Below the pieces are notes generated by a model. That model did no database searches, was not told where the DNA came from, and was given only the letters and a program-made list of their open reading frames with translations. A program made the translations under genes and the position numbers. Positions 35,357 to 44,022 of a stretch of 64,000 bases of DNA are shown in pieces (within the stretch, counting starts at the first letter, position 1; each line of letters starts with the position of its first letter). The DNA comes from an uncultured Bacteroidales bacterium (GTDB taxonomy: Bacteria; Bacteroidota; Bacteroidia; Bacteroidales; F082), in NCBI GenBank assembly GCA_900317155.1, contig ONFO01000013.1, positions 1 through 64,000 of the forward strand, read 5' to 3'.

Positions 35357-35412
35357 ATTTTCATTGCGAACTTTTCGTAACGAACTTTACGCAACGAATA
35401 TTCCGCAATGCA
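35357..35412. repeat. 14-base tandem repeats in the ATPase leader
   Basis: On the plus strand ATTTTCATTGCGAA, CTTTTCGTAACGAA and CTTTACGCAACGAA (35357-35398) follow each other without gaps; a fourth degenerate unit, TATTCCGCAATGCA, runs to 35412. The outer words CATTGCG and CGCAATG also form an inverted pair. The block fills the space between promoter and start codon. Confidence 0.65.
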
Positions 35413-35418
35413 AAAATA
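35411..35418 (-). promoter_or_regulatory. -7 box for the ATPase gene
   Basis: TATTTTTG followed by CATTGCG on the minus strand, 66 bases before the ATG. The transcription start would fall at the edge of the tandem repeats. Confidence 0.5.
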
Positions 35419-35490
35419 GAAATTTTTTCATTTACACCACATTTTTTGTGTAATTATATTGAAAAAAAACATCAAGTCAGCTCAAAAAAG

Positions 35491-37017
35491 TCAACTGATA
35501 CCATGAAACACTACCTCGCCCGAATCCAAATCAACCACTTTCGTTTCCGAAGCCTCCAAATGAACAGGATGCACCTCAGAAGCGAAATCATTCATATCAA
35601 ATTCGTTGGCTTTGCTTCGGCCCATCAAGGCCAAGGCATCGTGCGGAATCTTCACTTCCACATCTCGCGATTCATTTCGGTTAAAGTTCACGACTATCAA
35701 CAAGCGCTCCATTTCGGAATAGCGCAAAAAGGCATAGACAAACTGCGGGTCAAAGTTCATGTACCAGGGGTTGCACCACATCAGGTCGTAGAACTTGCCT
35801 TCTTTTATTGCCGAATGTTCATTTCTGAAATGCAGTAGTTTATGGTAATAGCCAAATAGTCTCTTTTGGGCTTCATCAAACCCACCGCCATCGAACTTGC
35901 CACCGTTCATCCAGTTTTGGTGTTTTGGCATGTGACAGTAATCGAAAATGGAAGTGCGTCCATCGTCGCCGCTGTAGCCCACTTCGCCAACGGCATCTTC
36001 CCCGCTCTCCTGACCATTGTACACCATGAAAGGCCCTGTATTCATCAAAGCAGATAATGCCACAGCAGGCAAGGCGGCAAAGGCATCGCCCACAAACTGC
36101 GGTGAAGCCAAACGCTTCTCATCATGGTTTTCCATGAATCGCAACATGTGGTTGTCCATATCGTGTAAATCTTTCCACACCTCGCTGATTTCCTTCGCCT
36201 CGTGACCTTCGCAAAGCACCCGCTCCAAAGTGTTGTACAAGCCAACCTTGTCATAGAGGTAATTGAATCCTGCATCCAAAAAGGGTTTGTAAAGGTCAGG
36301 CTGATAGATTTCCGCAATCATCAAAGGTTGGTAATCCTTCCTCAGTTGTTCAATAACCCATTGCCAAAATGCCACTGGCACCATCTCAGCCATATCTACG
36401 CGGAAACCATCGACTTGCTTGACACACCAAAAGCGCAGAATCTCGAGCATCTTCTCCCAAGTATCGTGGTTGTCGTAGTTCAGTTTGACCGTGTCGTACC
36501 AGTCGTTGATGCTTGGATTGGGCGCAAAGACATTGTTGCCCGTTGCTTTGGCAGGATATTCCTCGTAAGGTTGTTCGCCGATTCTTCTTGGTGACACAAA
36601 CGCCTGTCCTTCGCAATAATAGAAATTGCACTGGTCAAATCCTTTGTTCTGCCGCGCCAAATGATTGGGGACGAAGTCGATGATTACTTTCAGTCCTTTT
36701 TCATGGATACGGACTACCAATTGACCAAAATCATCCATCGTGCCCAAATCGGGATCGACAACATGATAATCGTTGACCGCGTAAGGCGAGCCTGCACGAC
36801 CTTTGGTAATGTCAGGATGCGTACCTATGCTTTCAGATGCATGCTTCAAGATACCTGTCAGCCAGATATGGGTGATGCCCAAGTCTTTAATCGCTTCAAG
36901 GGCGGTGTCGTCAATATCGTTGAAGGTGCCGCAGCCGTTTTCAGCCTTGCTGCCGTCAAAGTGGAAGTCGGTTTGCTTGTTACCGAACAGTCGAGGAAAG
37001 AGTTGATAGATGTTCAT
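35491..37017 (-). CDS. Alpha-amylase family glycosidase (GH13)
   Basis: 508 residues with no signal peptide (MNIYQLFPRLFGNKQTDF), so probably cytoplasmic. The GH13 blocks are present: IDFVPNHLAR, Asp208 in VDGFRVDMAEMV, Glu in PLMIAEIYQP and FMENHDEKRLA. The C-terminal beta domain ends with DLDSGEVVFHGIS. It should act on alpha-1,4-glucans or oligosaccharides; exact specificity cannot be read. Upstream of it is the divergent fucosidase gene. Confidence 0.88.
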   Translation of the reverse strand: MNIYQLFPRLFGNKQTDFHFDGSKAENGCGTFNDIDDTALEAIKDLGITHIWLTGILKHASESIGTHPDITKGRAGSPYAVNDYHVVDPDLGTMDDFGQLVVRIHEKGLKVIIDFVPNHLARQNKGFDQCNFYYCEGQAFVSPRRIGEQPYEEYPAKATGNNVFAPNPSINDWYDTVKLNYDNHDTWEKMLEILRFWCVKQVDGFRVDMAEMVPVAFWQWVIEQLRKDYQPLMIAEIYQPDLYKPFLDAGFNYLYDKVGLYNTLERVLCEGHEAKEISEVWKDLHDMDNHMLRFMENHDEKRLASPQFVGDAFAALPAVALSALMNTGPFMVYNGQESGEDAVGEVGYSGDDGRTSIFDYCHMPKHQNWMNGGKFDGGGFDEAQKRLFGYYHKLLHFRNEHSAIKEGKFYDLMWCNPWYMNFDPQFVYAFLRYSEMERLLIVVNFNRNESRDVEVKIPHDALALMGRSKANEFDMNDFASEVHPVHLEASETKVVDLDSGEVVFHGIS

Positions 37018-37102
37018 TTTTCCGTTTTTGATGGGGTAAAATTACAAAATTCCAAGAAAAATGCGTAATCTTGCAGCATTATTTTAAAACACGCATTGGA
37101 CT

Positions 37103-38851
37103 ATGAAACGTAAACTATTGTATTTCATTGCTTTATTTCTCATTCTCAAACACTCATCAGCCCAAGTGCAGCCCACCTGGGAATCCATCAACGAGCGCGG
37201 CTATCCCCAGTGGTTCTCCGACGCCAAACTAGGCATCTTCATCCATTGGGGTGTGTATTCCGTGCCCGCCTACGCCAGCCTCGAAGGTTATGCCGAATGG
37301 TACTACCGCGGCCTGATGACCAATGACGACCGCAAGGCTTTCCAAGAGCGCATTTACGGTAAAGACTTCAAATACGAAGACTTCGCACCGATGTGGAAAG
37401 CCGAGCTTTGGAACCCCGATGAATGGGCTGAATTGTTTAAAAAATCAGGAGCAAAGTATGTGCTTTTGGTCTCGAAACACCACGATGGCTTTTGCCTTTG
37501 GCCGAGCCAATATGCACCTGGATGGAATTCTGTTGAGGTTGGACCAAAACGCGACATCTGCGGCGAACTGACCGAAGCCGTGCGCAACAAAGGCCTCAAA
37601 ATGGGTTTCTACTACTCTCTGCCCGAGTGGAAAAGTGATATCCACCGTTGGTACGTTGACCCCGACGAGAATATCGGTACTTACGTTGACACACACATGA
37701 TCCCACAGTTCAAAGAGCTCGTCACTCGCTACAAGCCCACAGTTCTCTTCACTGACGGCGAGTGGCGCAACAGCGCGGAGCAATGGCATGCCACTGAACT
37801 CATTTCTTGGTACTACAACACCGTTGGAAGCGAGGCCATCGTCAACGACCGCTGGGGCGATGGCCAACAACACGGATTCCGCACGCCTGAATACAGCGCG
37901 GGCATCACCCTCACAGACCGTCCTTGGGCCGAGTGTCGCGGTTTGGGCCGTTCGTTTGGCCTCAACCGCAACGAGCCTTTGGAAAACTACATGACTTCCG
38001 ACGAACTCATCCGCCATTTCTGCGTCCTTGTGGCAGCAGGTGGCGGCATGACACTCAATGTGGGACCTGCTGCTGACGGTAAAATTCCGCTCTTGCAGCA
38101 AGAACGTTTGCTTGACCTTGGCAAATGGCTTGAAATCAACGGGGAAGCCATCTATGGAACCCGGCCTTACAAGAAGTTCTATGAAATGAAAGATGTCAAA
38201 GTGGAGCGCACTGACGCGAAAATCGACTTCGACTGGAAGCGCAATTCGCCTGACCCTGCCATTAGCTGTGACCACTTCCAAGCGCATTGGTCTGGCGAGT
38301 TTTCATGTCCAGCCGACACCTATACTTTTGAAATTCAAACGGATGACAAAGCCAAATTGGTGATTGACGGAAAAACGATTATTGAAGACACAAGGATATC
38401 CAATATCGGAACGATAGCGTTTTCAAACGTACCTTACCATACCATAGAAGTGCTCTACGAGGAGAATGAACTCGAAGCCACCATCACTCTATACTGGTTA
38501 TCGAAAACAATGGAAAGGCAAGTGATGACAGGCTTCATGACAGGTGAATGGGTATGTAATTCCCCAACCACAAGTCAGCCCAAAGGTTTGACTGCCCTTT
38601 ACACTTGCAAACAACCAAGCATTTGCTACACGCAAGGCAAAGATGCACTCTACGCCATCGCCTTGGAATATCCTGAAGACCTATTGGTTTTAAACATCGA
38701 AAAACCCGAAAAAGACACGAAAATAACGCTGTTGGGTTGCCCGAAAACCTTACCGTGGAAATACGAAAACGGTCAACTTTTTATTGACACGAGCGGACTG
38801 AAATACAGTGATTTGAAAAGCACGGCGGCTTGGGTGTTCAAAATGAAATGA
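37103..38851 (+). CDS. Secreted alpha-L-fucosidase (GH29) with PA14-like domain
   Basis: 582 residues with a signal peptide (LLYFIALFLILKHSSA). The GH29 barrel contains KLGIFIHWGVYSVPAYASL, VSKHHDGFCLWPS, DICGELTEAVRNKGLKMGFY and the nucleophile Asp218 in VLFTDGEWRNS. NVGPAADGKIP follows. From about residue 390 to 470 a PA14-like beta domain appears (WSGEFSCPADTYTFEIQTDD, KLVIDGKTII), likely binding glycan. It should remove terminal alpha-L-fucose from host or plant glycans at the surface or periplasm. Confidence 0.92.
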   Translation: MKRKLLYFIALFLILKHSSAQVQPTWESINERGYPQWFSDAKLGIFIHWGVYSVPAYASLEGYAEWYYRGLMTNDDRKAFQERIYGKDFKYEDFAPMWKAELWNPDEWAELFKKSGAKYVLLVSKHHDGFCLWPSQYAPGWNSVEVGPKRDICGELTEAVRNKGLKMGFYYSLPEWKSDIHRWYVDPDENIGTYVDTHMIPQFKELVTRYKPTVLFTDGEWRNSAEQWHATELISWYYNTVGSEAIVNDRWGDGQQHGFRTPEYSAGITLTDRPWAECRGLGRSFGLNRNEPLENYMTSDELIRHFCVLVAAGGGMTLNVGPAADGKIPLLQQERLLDLGKWLEINGEAIYGTRPYKKFYEMKDVKVERTDAKIDFDWKRNSPDPAISCDHFQAHWSGEFSCPADTYTFEIQTDDKAKLVIDGKTIIEDTRISNIGTIAFSNVPYHTIEVLYEENELEATITLYWLSKTMERQVMTGFMTGEWVCNSPTTSQPKGLTALYTCKQPSICYTQGKDALYAIALEYPEDLLVLNIEKPEKDTKITLLGCPKTLPWKYENGQLFIDTSGLKYSDLKSTAAWVFKMK

Positions 38852-38875
38852 AAAAAGCGGCGACGCCGCTTTTTT
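38851..38875. terminator. Bidirectional terminator
   Basis: AAAAAAGCGGC (38851-38861) and GCCGCTTTTTT (38865-38875) form a perfect stem with a three-base loop. It sits between convergent genes and starts inside the fucosidase stop codon. Confidence 0.85.
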
Positions 38876-38880
38876 CTTTT

Positions 38881-39465
38881 TCAGTCTGTCAGCTCTTTAA
38901 GGCCTTGATAGCCAATGATTCGATTTGTCCCTTCTGGAACACGTTTGATATAAAAGCGTTCGTCCTCCTGCACAAACTTGAAATGCAAAAGGTCACCTGA
39001 TTGAAAACAGTCTATTGCGCTGAACCGCATCGGCTTATGGGTTTGATAAGAGAAATCGGAAGTCTTCACAAATGTGATACGCTTCCCTGCTTTGAGAATA
39101 CTAGGGGTACAGCCATCGAAATAGTTGCGGTTTCCCCACTTTCCAACAAACTCATCAGGATTCTTCAGGTCGTGGACATACACACGAAACAATTTGTCAG
39201 TCTTTGGCCGCACTTCAAGCACTTTCTGAAGAATGACTTTCTTGTCCATAACTACTTCCAGATACAGCCATTGGAAACGGTTTCCTTTGTTTTCCCAAAT
39301 CGGTGTAAAATGCGCAGCCGCTGTCGTAGAATCATTCACAATGACCGTGTAATCACCTTGCATGGTGCGATAAAACTGCTTGGCGTCTTCTTCGGTAAAC
39401 TTTTCTTGCGCAAAACCGCTAAAAGCCATAAAAACGGCAGCCAATATCAATGCAAATTTCTTCAT
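38881..39465 (-). CDS. CpcT/CpeT-like secreted protein
   Basis: 194 residues with signal peptide (MKKFALILAAVFMAFSGFAQ). The body matches the CpcT/CpeT (DUF1001) family: QFYRTMQGDY, then IWENKGNRFQWLYLEV, ILQKVLEVRPK, VYVHDLKNPDEFVGKW and GDLLHFKF. In cyanobacteria this beta-barrel fold attaches bilins to phycobiliproteins. A non-photosynthetic, secreted homologue cannot have that role, so the ligand is unknown. It is a single gene with its own promoter. Confidence 0.8.
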   Translation of the reverse strand: MKKFALILAAVFMAFSGFAQEKFTEEDAKQFYRTMQGDYTVIVNDSTTAAAHFTPIWENKGNRFQWLYLEVVMDKKVILQKVLEVRPKTDKLFRVYVHDLKNPDEFVGKWGNRNYFDGCTPSILKAGKRITFVKTSDFSYQTHKPMRFSAIDCFQSGDLLHFKFVQEDERFYIKRVPEGTNRIIGYQGLKELTD

Positions 39466-39493
39466 ATTTTATCTGTATTATAATTTTGAGTTG

Positions 39494-39501
39494 CAAAAAT
39501 A
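39494..39501 (-). promoter_or_regulatory. -7 box for the CpcT-like gene
   Basis: TATTTTTG followed by CAAC on the minus strand, 29 bases before the ATG. Confidence 0.5.
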
Positions 39502-39529
39502 AACAATCTCTCACATTTTTCAAATTTCT

Positions 39530-40093
39530 CTATTCTATTTTGTGCCAAACTGGTTCAATTTCGATTTCTTCCCCCAACTGCTCCACAAAACGGTCAAAGT
39601 TTTCCTTTACGGTATGCACGTCGTTTACAATATAATACTCGAATTCCGTTTCCATTTCGTCGGAAAAGATGTTGATATCCAAATGCTTAAATGCTGACGC
39701 CACAACGCGGCTGTCCTTTAGCACACAGTAGCCTGCCTCAGAATGGCCAGGAGAAACATAGCTGCTATAGCCTACGGCATTCTTGAAAAAGACCAAATCA
39801 CAACACCGATCGGCATAGGCCAAAACCTCCACGCTATCGCCACAAATGGCATACACGCCCTGCCAAGACTGTTCCTCATCACTACGCACCCACAATTCTG
39901 ATTTTCCATCTTCATCAAGGTCTATTAGAGCATAGTCCATATAATTCAACGAATCGTCCCAAATACAATAATATAATGCATTCCTATCTATGGATTCTCT
40001 GTATTTGTTGAAGTCGAATGATATGTCTTCTTGTGCCTGCGCCATACTACCAAAGGCCAGCAAGAACACGAGAATAAGTCGTATTTTTTTCAT
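39530..40093 (-). CDS. Hypothetical secreted protein with DxDxDG-like motif
   Basis: 187 residues with a signal peptide (MKKIRLILVFLLAFGSMAQA). YALIDLDEDGKSELWVRSDE resembles a calcium-binding or FG-GAP-like loop. Cys-Cys in ADRCCDLVFF is unusual. No family can be named. It lies downstream of the 105-residue protein and oligopeptidase B genes and may share their transcript. Confidence 0.62.
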   Translation of the reverse strand: MKKIRLILVFLLAFGSMAQAQEDISFDFNKYRESIDRNALYYCIWDDSLNYMDYALIDLDEDGKSELWVRSDEEQSWQGVYAICGDSVEVLAYADRCCDLVFFKNAVGYSSYVSPGHSEAGYCVLKDSRVVASAFKHLDINIFSDEMETEFEYYIVNDVHTVKENFDRFVEQLGEEIEIEPVWHKIE

Positions 40094-40134
40094 TGCAGCA
40101 TTGTTTTACTCGTCAATAGATTCCACTTTCCAGT

Positions 40135-40452
40135 CTATTTCTTCGATTTTAACGAGTCGAACGCTTTGTCAAAGTCATCTTCCGTATAACTATCGTCATG
40201 CACCGAACGCTCAGGGCCCATGGTTCCATACATCGTGTCCTCGAAACGGAAGAGCAACCGTCCCGTTTCAATCAGTCGGTCGTTGTCATAGTCGTCGGGG
40301 AATGAGCCCAACCTATCAAAGACTTCTTTGGTAATCTCATAAAGGAAGCGCGTTTGCCCTTCACGGTTGGTGTACATGAGATGTCCATAGTACTTTTTGC
40401 GTTGTTGGTCGTAACAGGCCTTCCAACAATTTCCTTTTTTACAAAGTTTCAT
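40135..40452 (-). CDS. Hypothetical protein, coupled to oligopeptidase B
   Basis: 105 residues, soluble, with no signal. Early cysteines (MKLCKKGNCWKACYDQQ) and later YGHLMYTNREGQTRFLYEIT and LIETGRLLFRFEDTMYGTMG are visible; the C-terminus is charged. I recognise no family. Its start overlaps the oligopeptidase B stop by one base (TAATG), so it is translated after that gene. Confidence 0.6.
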   Translation of the reverse strand: MKLCKKGNCWKACYDQQRKKYYGHLMYTNREGQTRFLYEITKEVFDRLGSFPDDYDNDRLIETGRLLFRFEDTMYGTMGPERSVHDDSYTEDDFDKAFDSLKSKK

Positions 40453-42563
40453 TATTCTTCGTCTTTAGATGATATCATACCCAGTTCGTCCAGCATGAAA
40501 GCATATTCCAGAGCGACTTCTTTATAACCCTCGAAACGACCCGAAGCGCCACCATGTCCATAATCCATCTCGGTCTTCAGGTACAACGGATTCTTGTCCG
40601 TCTTCATGGCACGAAGTTTGGCCGCCCATTTGGCAGGTTCCCAATACTGAACTTGACTGTCATGCAACCCAGTGGTAATCAACATGGCTGGATAGTCCTT
40701 GGCCTCCACATTGTCGTAAGGCGAATAGGAAAGCATGTAGTCGTAATACTTTTTCTCATTGGGGTTGCCCCACTCGTCATACTCACCCGTGGTGAGCGGG
40801 ATGGACTCGTCCAACATAGTGGTCACCACATCGACAAAAGGCACCTGTGCGATGACACCCTTCCATAAGTCGGGACGCATGTTGGTCACAGCACCGACGA
40901 GCAAACCACCAGCGCTACCGCCCATGGCAAACATTTTTTGCGACGATGTGTAGCCTTTTTTGATAAGATATTCGGCACAGGCGATGAAGTCGAGGAAGGT
41001 ATTCTTCTTGTTCAGCATCTTGCCATCTTCGTACCATTTCCTGCCCATCTCCTCGCCACCACGGATGTGGGCAATGGCCCAGATGAAGCCACGGTCCAAC
41101 AGACTGATACGCGCCAAGGAAAAATAGGCATCCGTGCTGCAACCGTATGAACCGTAACCGTAAAGGACAAGTGGACTACCGTTGAGGCCGAGTCCTTCGA
41201 CAGGCTCAGTGTCCCACGCTTTTACAGTACCTTTCTTGTAAACAATCGAAATCGGAACCAAAACACCGTCATGCGAAGGGGCCATCAAGCGCTCTGTGAC
41301 ATACGCTTCGGGGTTATAGCCGCCTACGATTTCCTGCTGTTTGAGCAAGGTCTTTGTACGTTTTTCCATGTCGAACTCAAAGACAGAAGATGGTGTGGTC
41401 ATCGAATTGTAGGAATAACGCAGTGTGACAGCCTCAAAGTCAGGGTTGGCACCCACGCCGGCAGTGTAAGTCGGTTCACCGAAATCTAGGTAGTAATCGG
41501 TGCTGCCATCCCACGATTTCACCCGAATCTTCACCAAACCGCCTTCACGCTCCTCGATGACAAAGAACTTGTCGAAAATCGTTACACCTTCAATCATCAC
41601 TCGCTCGCGATGCGGCACGACCTCTTTCCAATTGGACTTCTCGGTTTGCCCAATTGGTGTCCGCATAATCTTGTAGTTCTTCGCCCCATCGGCATTGGTC
41701 TGGATATAGAAATGCTCGCGGTAATGGTCGATACCGTACAGCATATTGGTCTGACGTTCCTGAAACACACGAAACATTCCTTCAGGTTGGTCACTTTCAA
41801 GAATACGGCATTCCGAAGACAGTGTCGATTCCGAATTGATGATCAGATACTTCCTCGATTTCGTCTTGTTGATATAGGCAACAAACGTCTCGTCCTTTTC
41901 CTCATAAACCACCACATCGTCGTTCGGATTGGTGCCCAACCGATGACGCATGATTTTATAGGGCCTCAAGGTTTCATCCTTCACACCGTAAAACAAGGTC
42001 TTGTTGTCGCTGGCCCAGACCACATTGCCCGAAGTGCCAGTAATAGGCTCACCCACAAGGTCACCCGTCGCCAAGTCCTTGACATACACCATATAGATGC
42101 GGCGGCTCACGGTATCCACCGAATAGGCCAACAGCCTGTCATCCTCACTCAGGCTCACCTCTCCAATATCGAAGAATGCATGACCTTCAGCCAACGCATT
42201 ACAATCCAGAAGAATCTCCTCCGATGCATCCAGACTGTGCCTTTTGCGACAGAAGAGGGGATATTCCTTCCCCTCTTCATAACGCGTGTAGTGGTAATAG
42301 TCCCGTATCTTGATAGGCACCGAATTGTCGTCCTGTTTGATACGACCCGTCATCTCCTCAAAGAGCTGTTTCTGAAGCGGTTCGGTATGCTTCAGACAAG
42401 TATCGGCATATTGGTTTTCGGCTTCAAGGTAAGCTAAAACCTCAGGATTCTCGCGCTCGTTGAGCCAATAATAGTTGTCAATCCGTGTATGGCCATGTTT
42501 CGTCATCGTGTGGGGACAAATAGCGGCCACTGGGGGTGTGATGTTATCGGGCACTTCCTTCAA
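40452..42563 (-). CDS. ptrB: Oligopeptidase B (S9 family)
   Basis: 703 residues. The N-terminal beta-propeller begins with HGHTRIDNYYWLNERENPEV; the C-terminal alpha/beta hydrolase has Ser550 in GGSAGG, an Asp in TTGLHDSQVQYWEP and a His in DYGHGGASGRFEGYKE. It cleaves short peptides after Arg or Lys in the cytoplasm. The reading frame starts at a TTG (42563), six bases after the preceding gene's stop. The first ATG (codon 20) would remove the conserved PPVAAICPHT segment, so TTG is preferred. Confidence 0.9.
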   Translation of the reverse strand: MKEVPDNITPPVAAICPHTMTKHGHTRIDNYYWLNERENPEVLAYLEAENQYADTCLKHTEPLQKQLFEEMTGRIKQDDNSVPIKIRDYYHYTRYEEGKEYPLFCRKRHSLDASEEILLDCNALAEGHAFFDIGEVSLSEDDRLLAYSVDTVSRRIYMVYVKDLATGDLVGEPITGTSGNVVWASDNKTLFYGVKDETLRPYKIMRHRLGTNPNDDVVVYEEKDETFVAYINKTKSRKYLIINSESTLSSECRILESDQPEGMFRVFQERQTNMLYGIDHYREHFYIQTNADGAKNYKIMRTPIGQTEKSNWKEVVPHRERVMIEGVTIFDKFFVIEEREGGLVKIRVKSWDGSTDYYLDFGEPTYTAGVGANPDFEAVTLRYSYNSMTTPSSVFEFDMEKRTKTLLKQQEIVGGYNPEAYVTERLMAPSHDGVLVPISIVYKKGTVKAWDTEPVEGLGLNGSPLVLYGYGSYGCSTDAYFSLARISLLDRGFIWAIAHIRGGEEMGRKWYEDGKMLNKKNTFLDFIACAEYLIKKGYTSSQKMFAMGGSAGGLLVGAVTNMRPDLWKGVIAQVPFVDVVTTMLDESIPLTTGEYDEWGNPNEKKYYDYMLSYSPYDNVEAKDYPAMLITTGLHDSQVQYWEPAKWAAKLRAMKTDKNPLYLKTEMDYGHGGASGRFEGYKEVALEYAFMLDELGMISSKDEE

Positions 42564-42568
42564 ATCTA

Positions 42569-43828
42569 TTACACAATTCTCATATTCGGCACTTCATCAC
42601 CATCATAGAAGCCCTTGGCGAGTTTTTCCTTGACTTCAGTAAAGGCATTCAATGTATAATTGACGTCGTCCATCGTATGGGCTGCCGTCGGAATGATACG
42701 GAAGATAATCATGCCCTTGGGGATGACGGGATAAGTGATGACCGAGCAGAAAATGCGGTAGTTCTCGCGCAAGTCCATAGCGATATTGGTGGCTTGCACC
42801 ACGTCGCCCTGCACGTGTACTGGTGTCACACAAGCCTCGGCGGGACCGATGTCGAAGCCCAAGTCGCGGAAGCCTTTCTGCAAGGCGCGGGTAACCTTCC
42901 ACAATTGGGCACGCAGGGCATCACCTTCGGCGCTGCGGATGATTTCCAAACGCTTCTCGCAGCCTTCCACGATGGCCAACGGTAAGGACTTAGCGTACAT
43001 CTGTGAACGCATGTTATAGCGCAGATATTCAATCACATACTTCGGACCAGCCACAAAACCACCGATGATAGCCATAGCCTTGGCATAAGCACCAATGTAA
43101 ATATCGATATCGTCCATCACATTGAAATGCTCTGACGTACCGCGACCCGTTGGACCCATCACACCGAAGCCGTGGGCATCGTCAATAAGAATGCGGAAGC
43201 TGTATTTCTTCTTCAGGGCCACGATGCCGGCGAGGTCGCCCAAGGCGCCCGTCATGCCATACACACCCTCGGTGATGACTAGAATGCCGCCACCCGTCTT
43301 GGCTACTACCTCCGTGGCGACCTTCAGCTTCTTCTCAAGGTCTTCCATGTTATTATGGCGGTACTTGTACTTGTTGCCAATATGCAAACGGATACCGTCT
43401 AGAAGGCAGGCATGAGCTTCGTTGTCGTAAACGATAACATCATGTGGAGAAGTCAGTGTGTCAATGGTCGACACAATGCCTTGATAGCCAAAATTAAAGA
43501 GGTATGCGGCTTCCTTCTTCTCGAAGTCGGCCAGTTCATGCTCGAAATGCTCGTGCATACGGGTGTGACCTGTCATCATACGGGCACCCATAGGGGCAGC
43601 GAGGCCATATTTGGCGGCAGCTTCAGCATCCACACGGCGAATCTCAGGGTGATTGGCCAAACCCAAATAATTGTTCAAGCTCCAGCAGAGCACTTCCCTG
43701 CCGTCAAAAATCATGCGCGGTCCCAACTCGCCTTCCAGACGAGGAAAAGCGAAATAACCATCGGCGCGTTCGCGGTATTGCCCAATCGGGCCACCCGAAT
43801 CTTTTGATATTCTTTCGAAAATGTCCAT
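42569..43828 (-). CDS. Serine palmitoyltransferase-like alpha-oxoamine synthase
   Basis: 419 residues. A PLP-dependent alpha-oxoamine synthase with LCWSLNNYLGLANHPE, MMTGHTRMHEHFE, the DDAHGFGVMGPTGRG motif and Lys250 in GAYAKAMAIIGGF. The IIGGF context is closer to serine palmitoyltransferase (SKSLASIGGF type) than to 2-amino-3-ketobutyrate ligase or 8-amino-7-oxononanoate synthase. It would join L-serine and palmitoyl-CoA to 3-ketodihydrosphingosine, the first step of bacterial sphingolipid synthesis. A short-chain dehydrogenase gene lies divergently upstream. The alternative is an oxoamine synthase of another pathway. Confidence 0.78.
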   Translation of the reverse strand: MDIFERISKDSGGPIGQYRERADGYFAFPRLEGELGPRMIFDGREVLCWSLNNYLGLANHPEIRRVDAEAAAKYGLAAPMGARMMTGHTRMHEHFEHELADFEKKEAAYLFNFGYQGIVSTIDTLTSPHDVIVYDNEAHACLLDGIRLHIGNKYKYRHNNMEDLEKKLKVATEVVAKTGGGILVITEGVYGMTGALGDLAGIVALKKKYSFRILIDDAHGFGVMGPTGRGTSEHFNVMDDIDIYIGAYAKAMAIIGGFVAGPKYVIEYLRYNMRSQMYAKSLPLAIVEGCEKRLEIIRSAEGDALRAQLWKVTRALQKGFRDLGFDIGPAEACVTPVHVQGDVVQATNIAMDLRENYRIFCSVITYPVIPKGMIIFRIIPTAAHTMDDVNYTLNAFTEVKEKLAKGFYDGDEVPNMRIV

Positions 43829-43874
43829 TTAATATGATTGTTGATTGATTAATTATATAATTGTTGATTGTTGC

Positions 43875-43898
43875 AGAGTCGCAAAATTTTGCGTCTCT
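43875..43898. repeat. Near-perfect palindrome AGAGTCGCAAAATTTTGCGTCTCT
   Basis: A 24-base palindrome with one mismatched pair, between two divergent genes. A related shorter form, GAGACGCGATTCGCGTCAC, sits at 52660-52678. It may be a dispersed REP-like element or an operator. Confidence 0.5.
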
Positions 43899-43965
43899 AC
43901 GATTGAAATAATAGGCTACAAAATTAGTAAATATATTGATTTTCCTAACATCAAGGAATTATTTT

Positions 43966-43973
43966 TAATTTTG
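43966..43973 (+). promoter_or_regulatory. -7 box for the SDR/VOC unit
   Basis: TAATTTTG followed by CAGC. The expected transcription start is only a few bases before an ATG at 43984, so the ATG at 44023 is the better start for the next gene. Confidence 0.5.
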
Positions 43974-44022
43974 CAGCGTAGAAATGGAGATCCCCTACGG
44001 AAATCCAAAGAACAATATAGTT

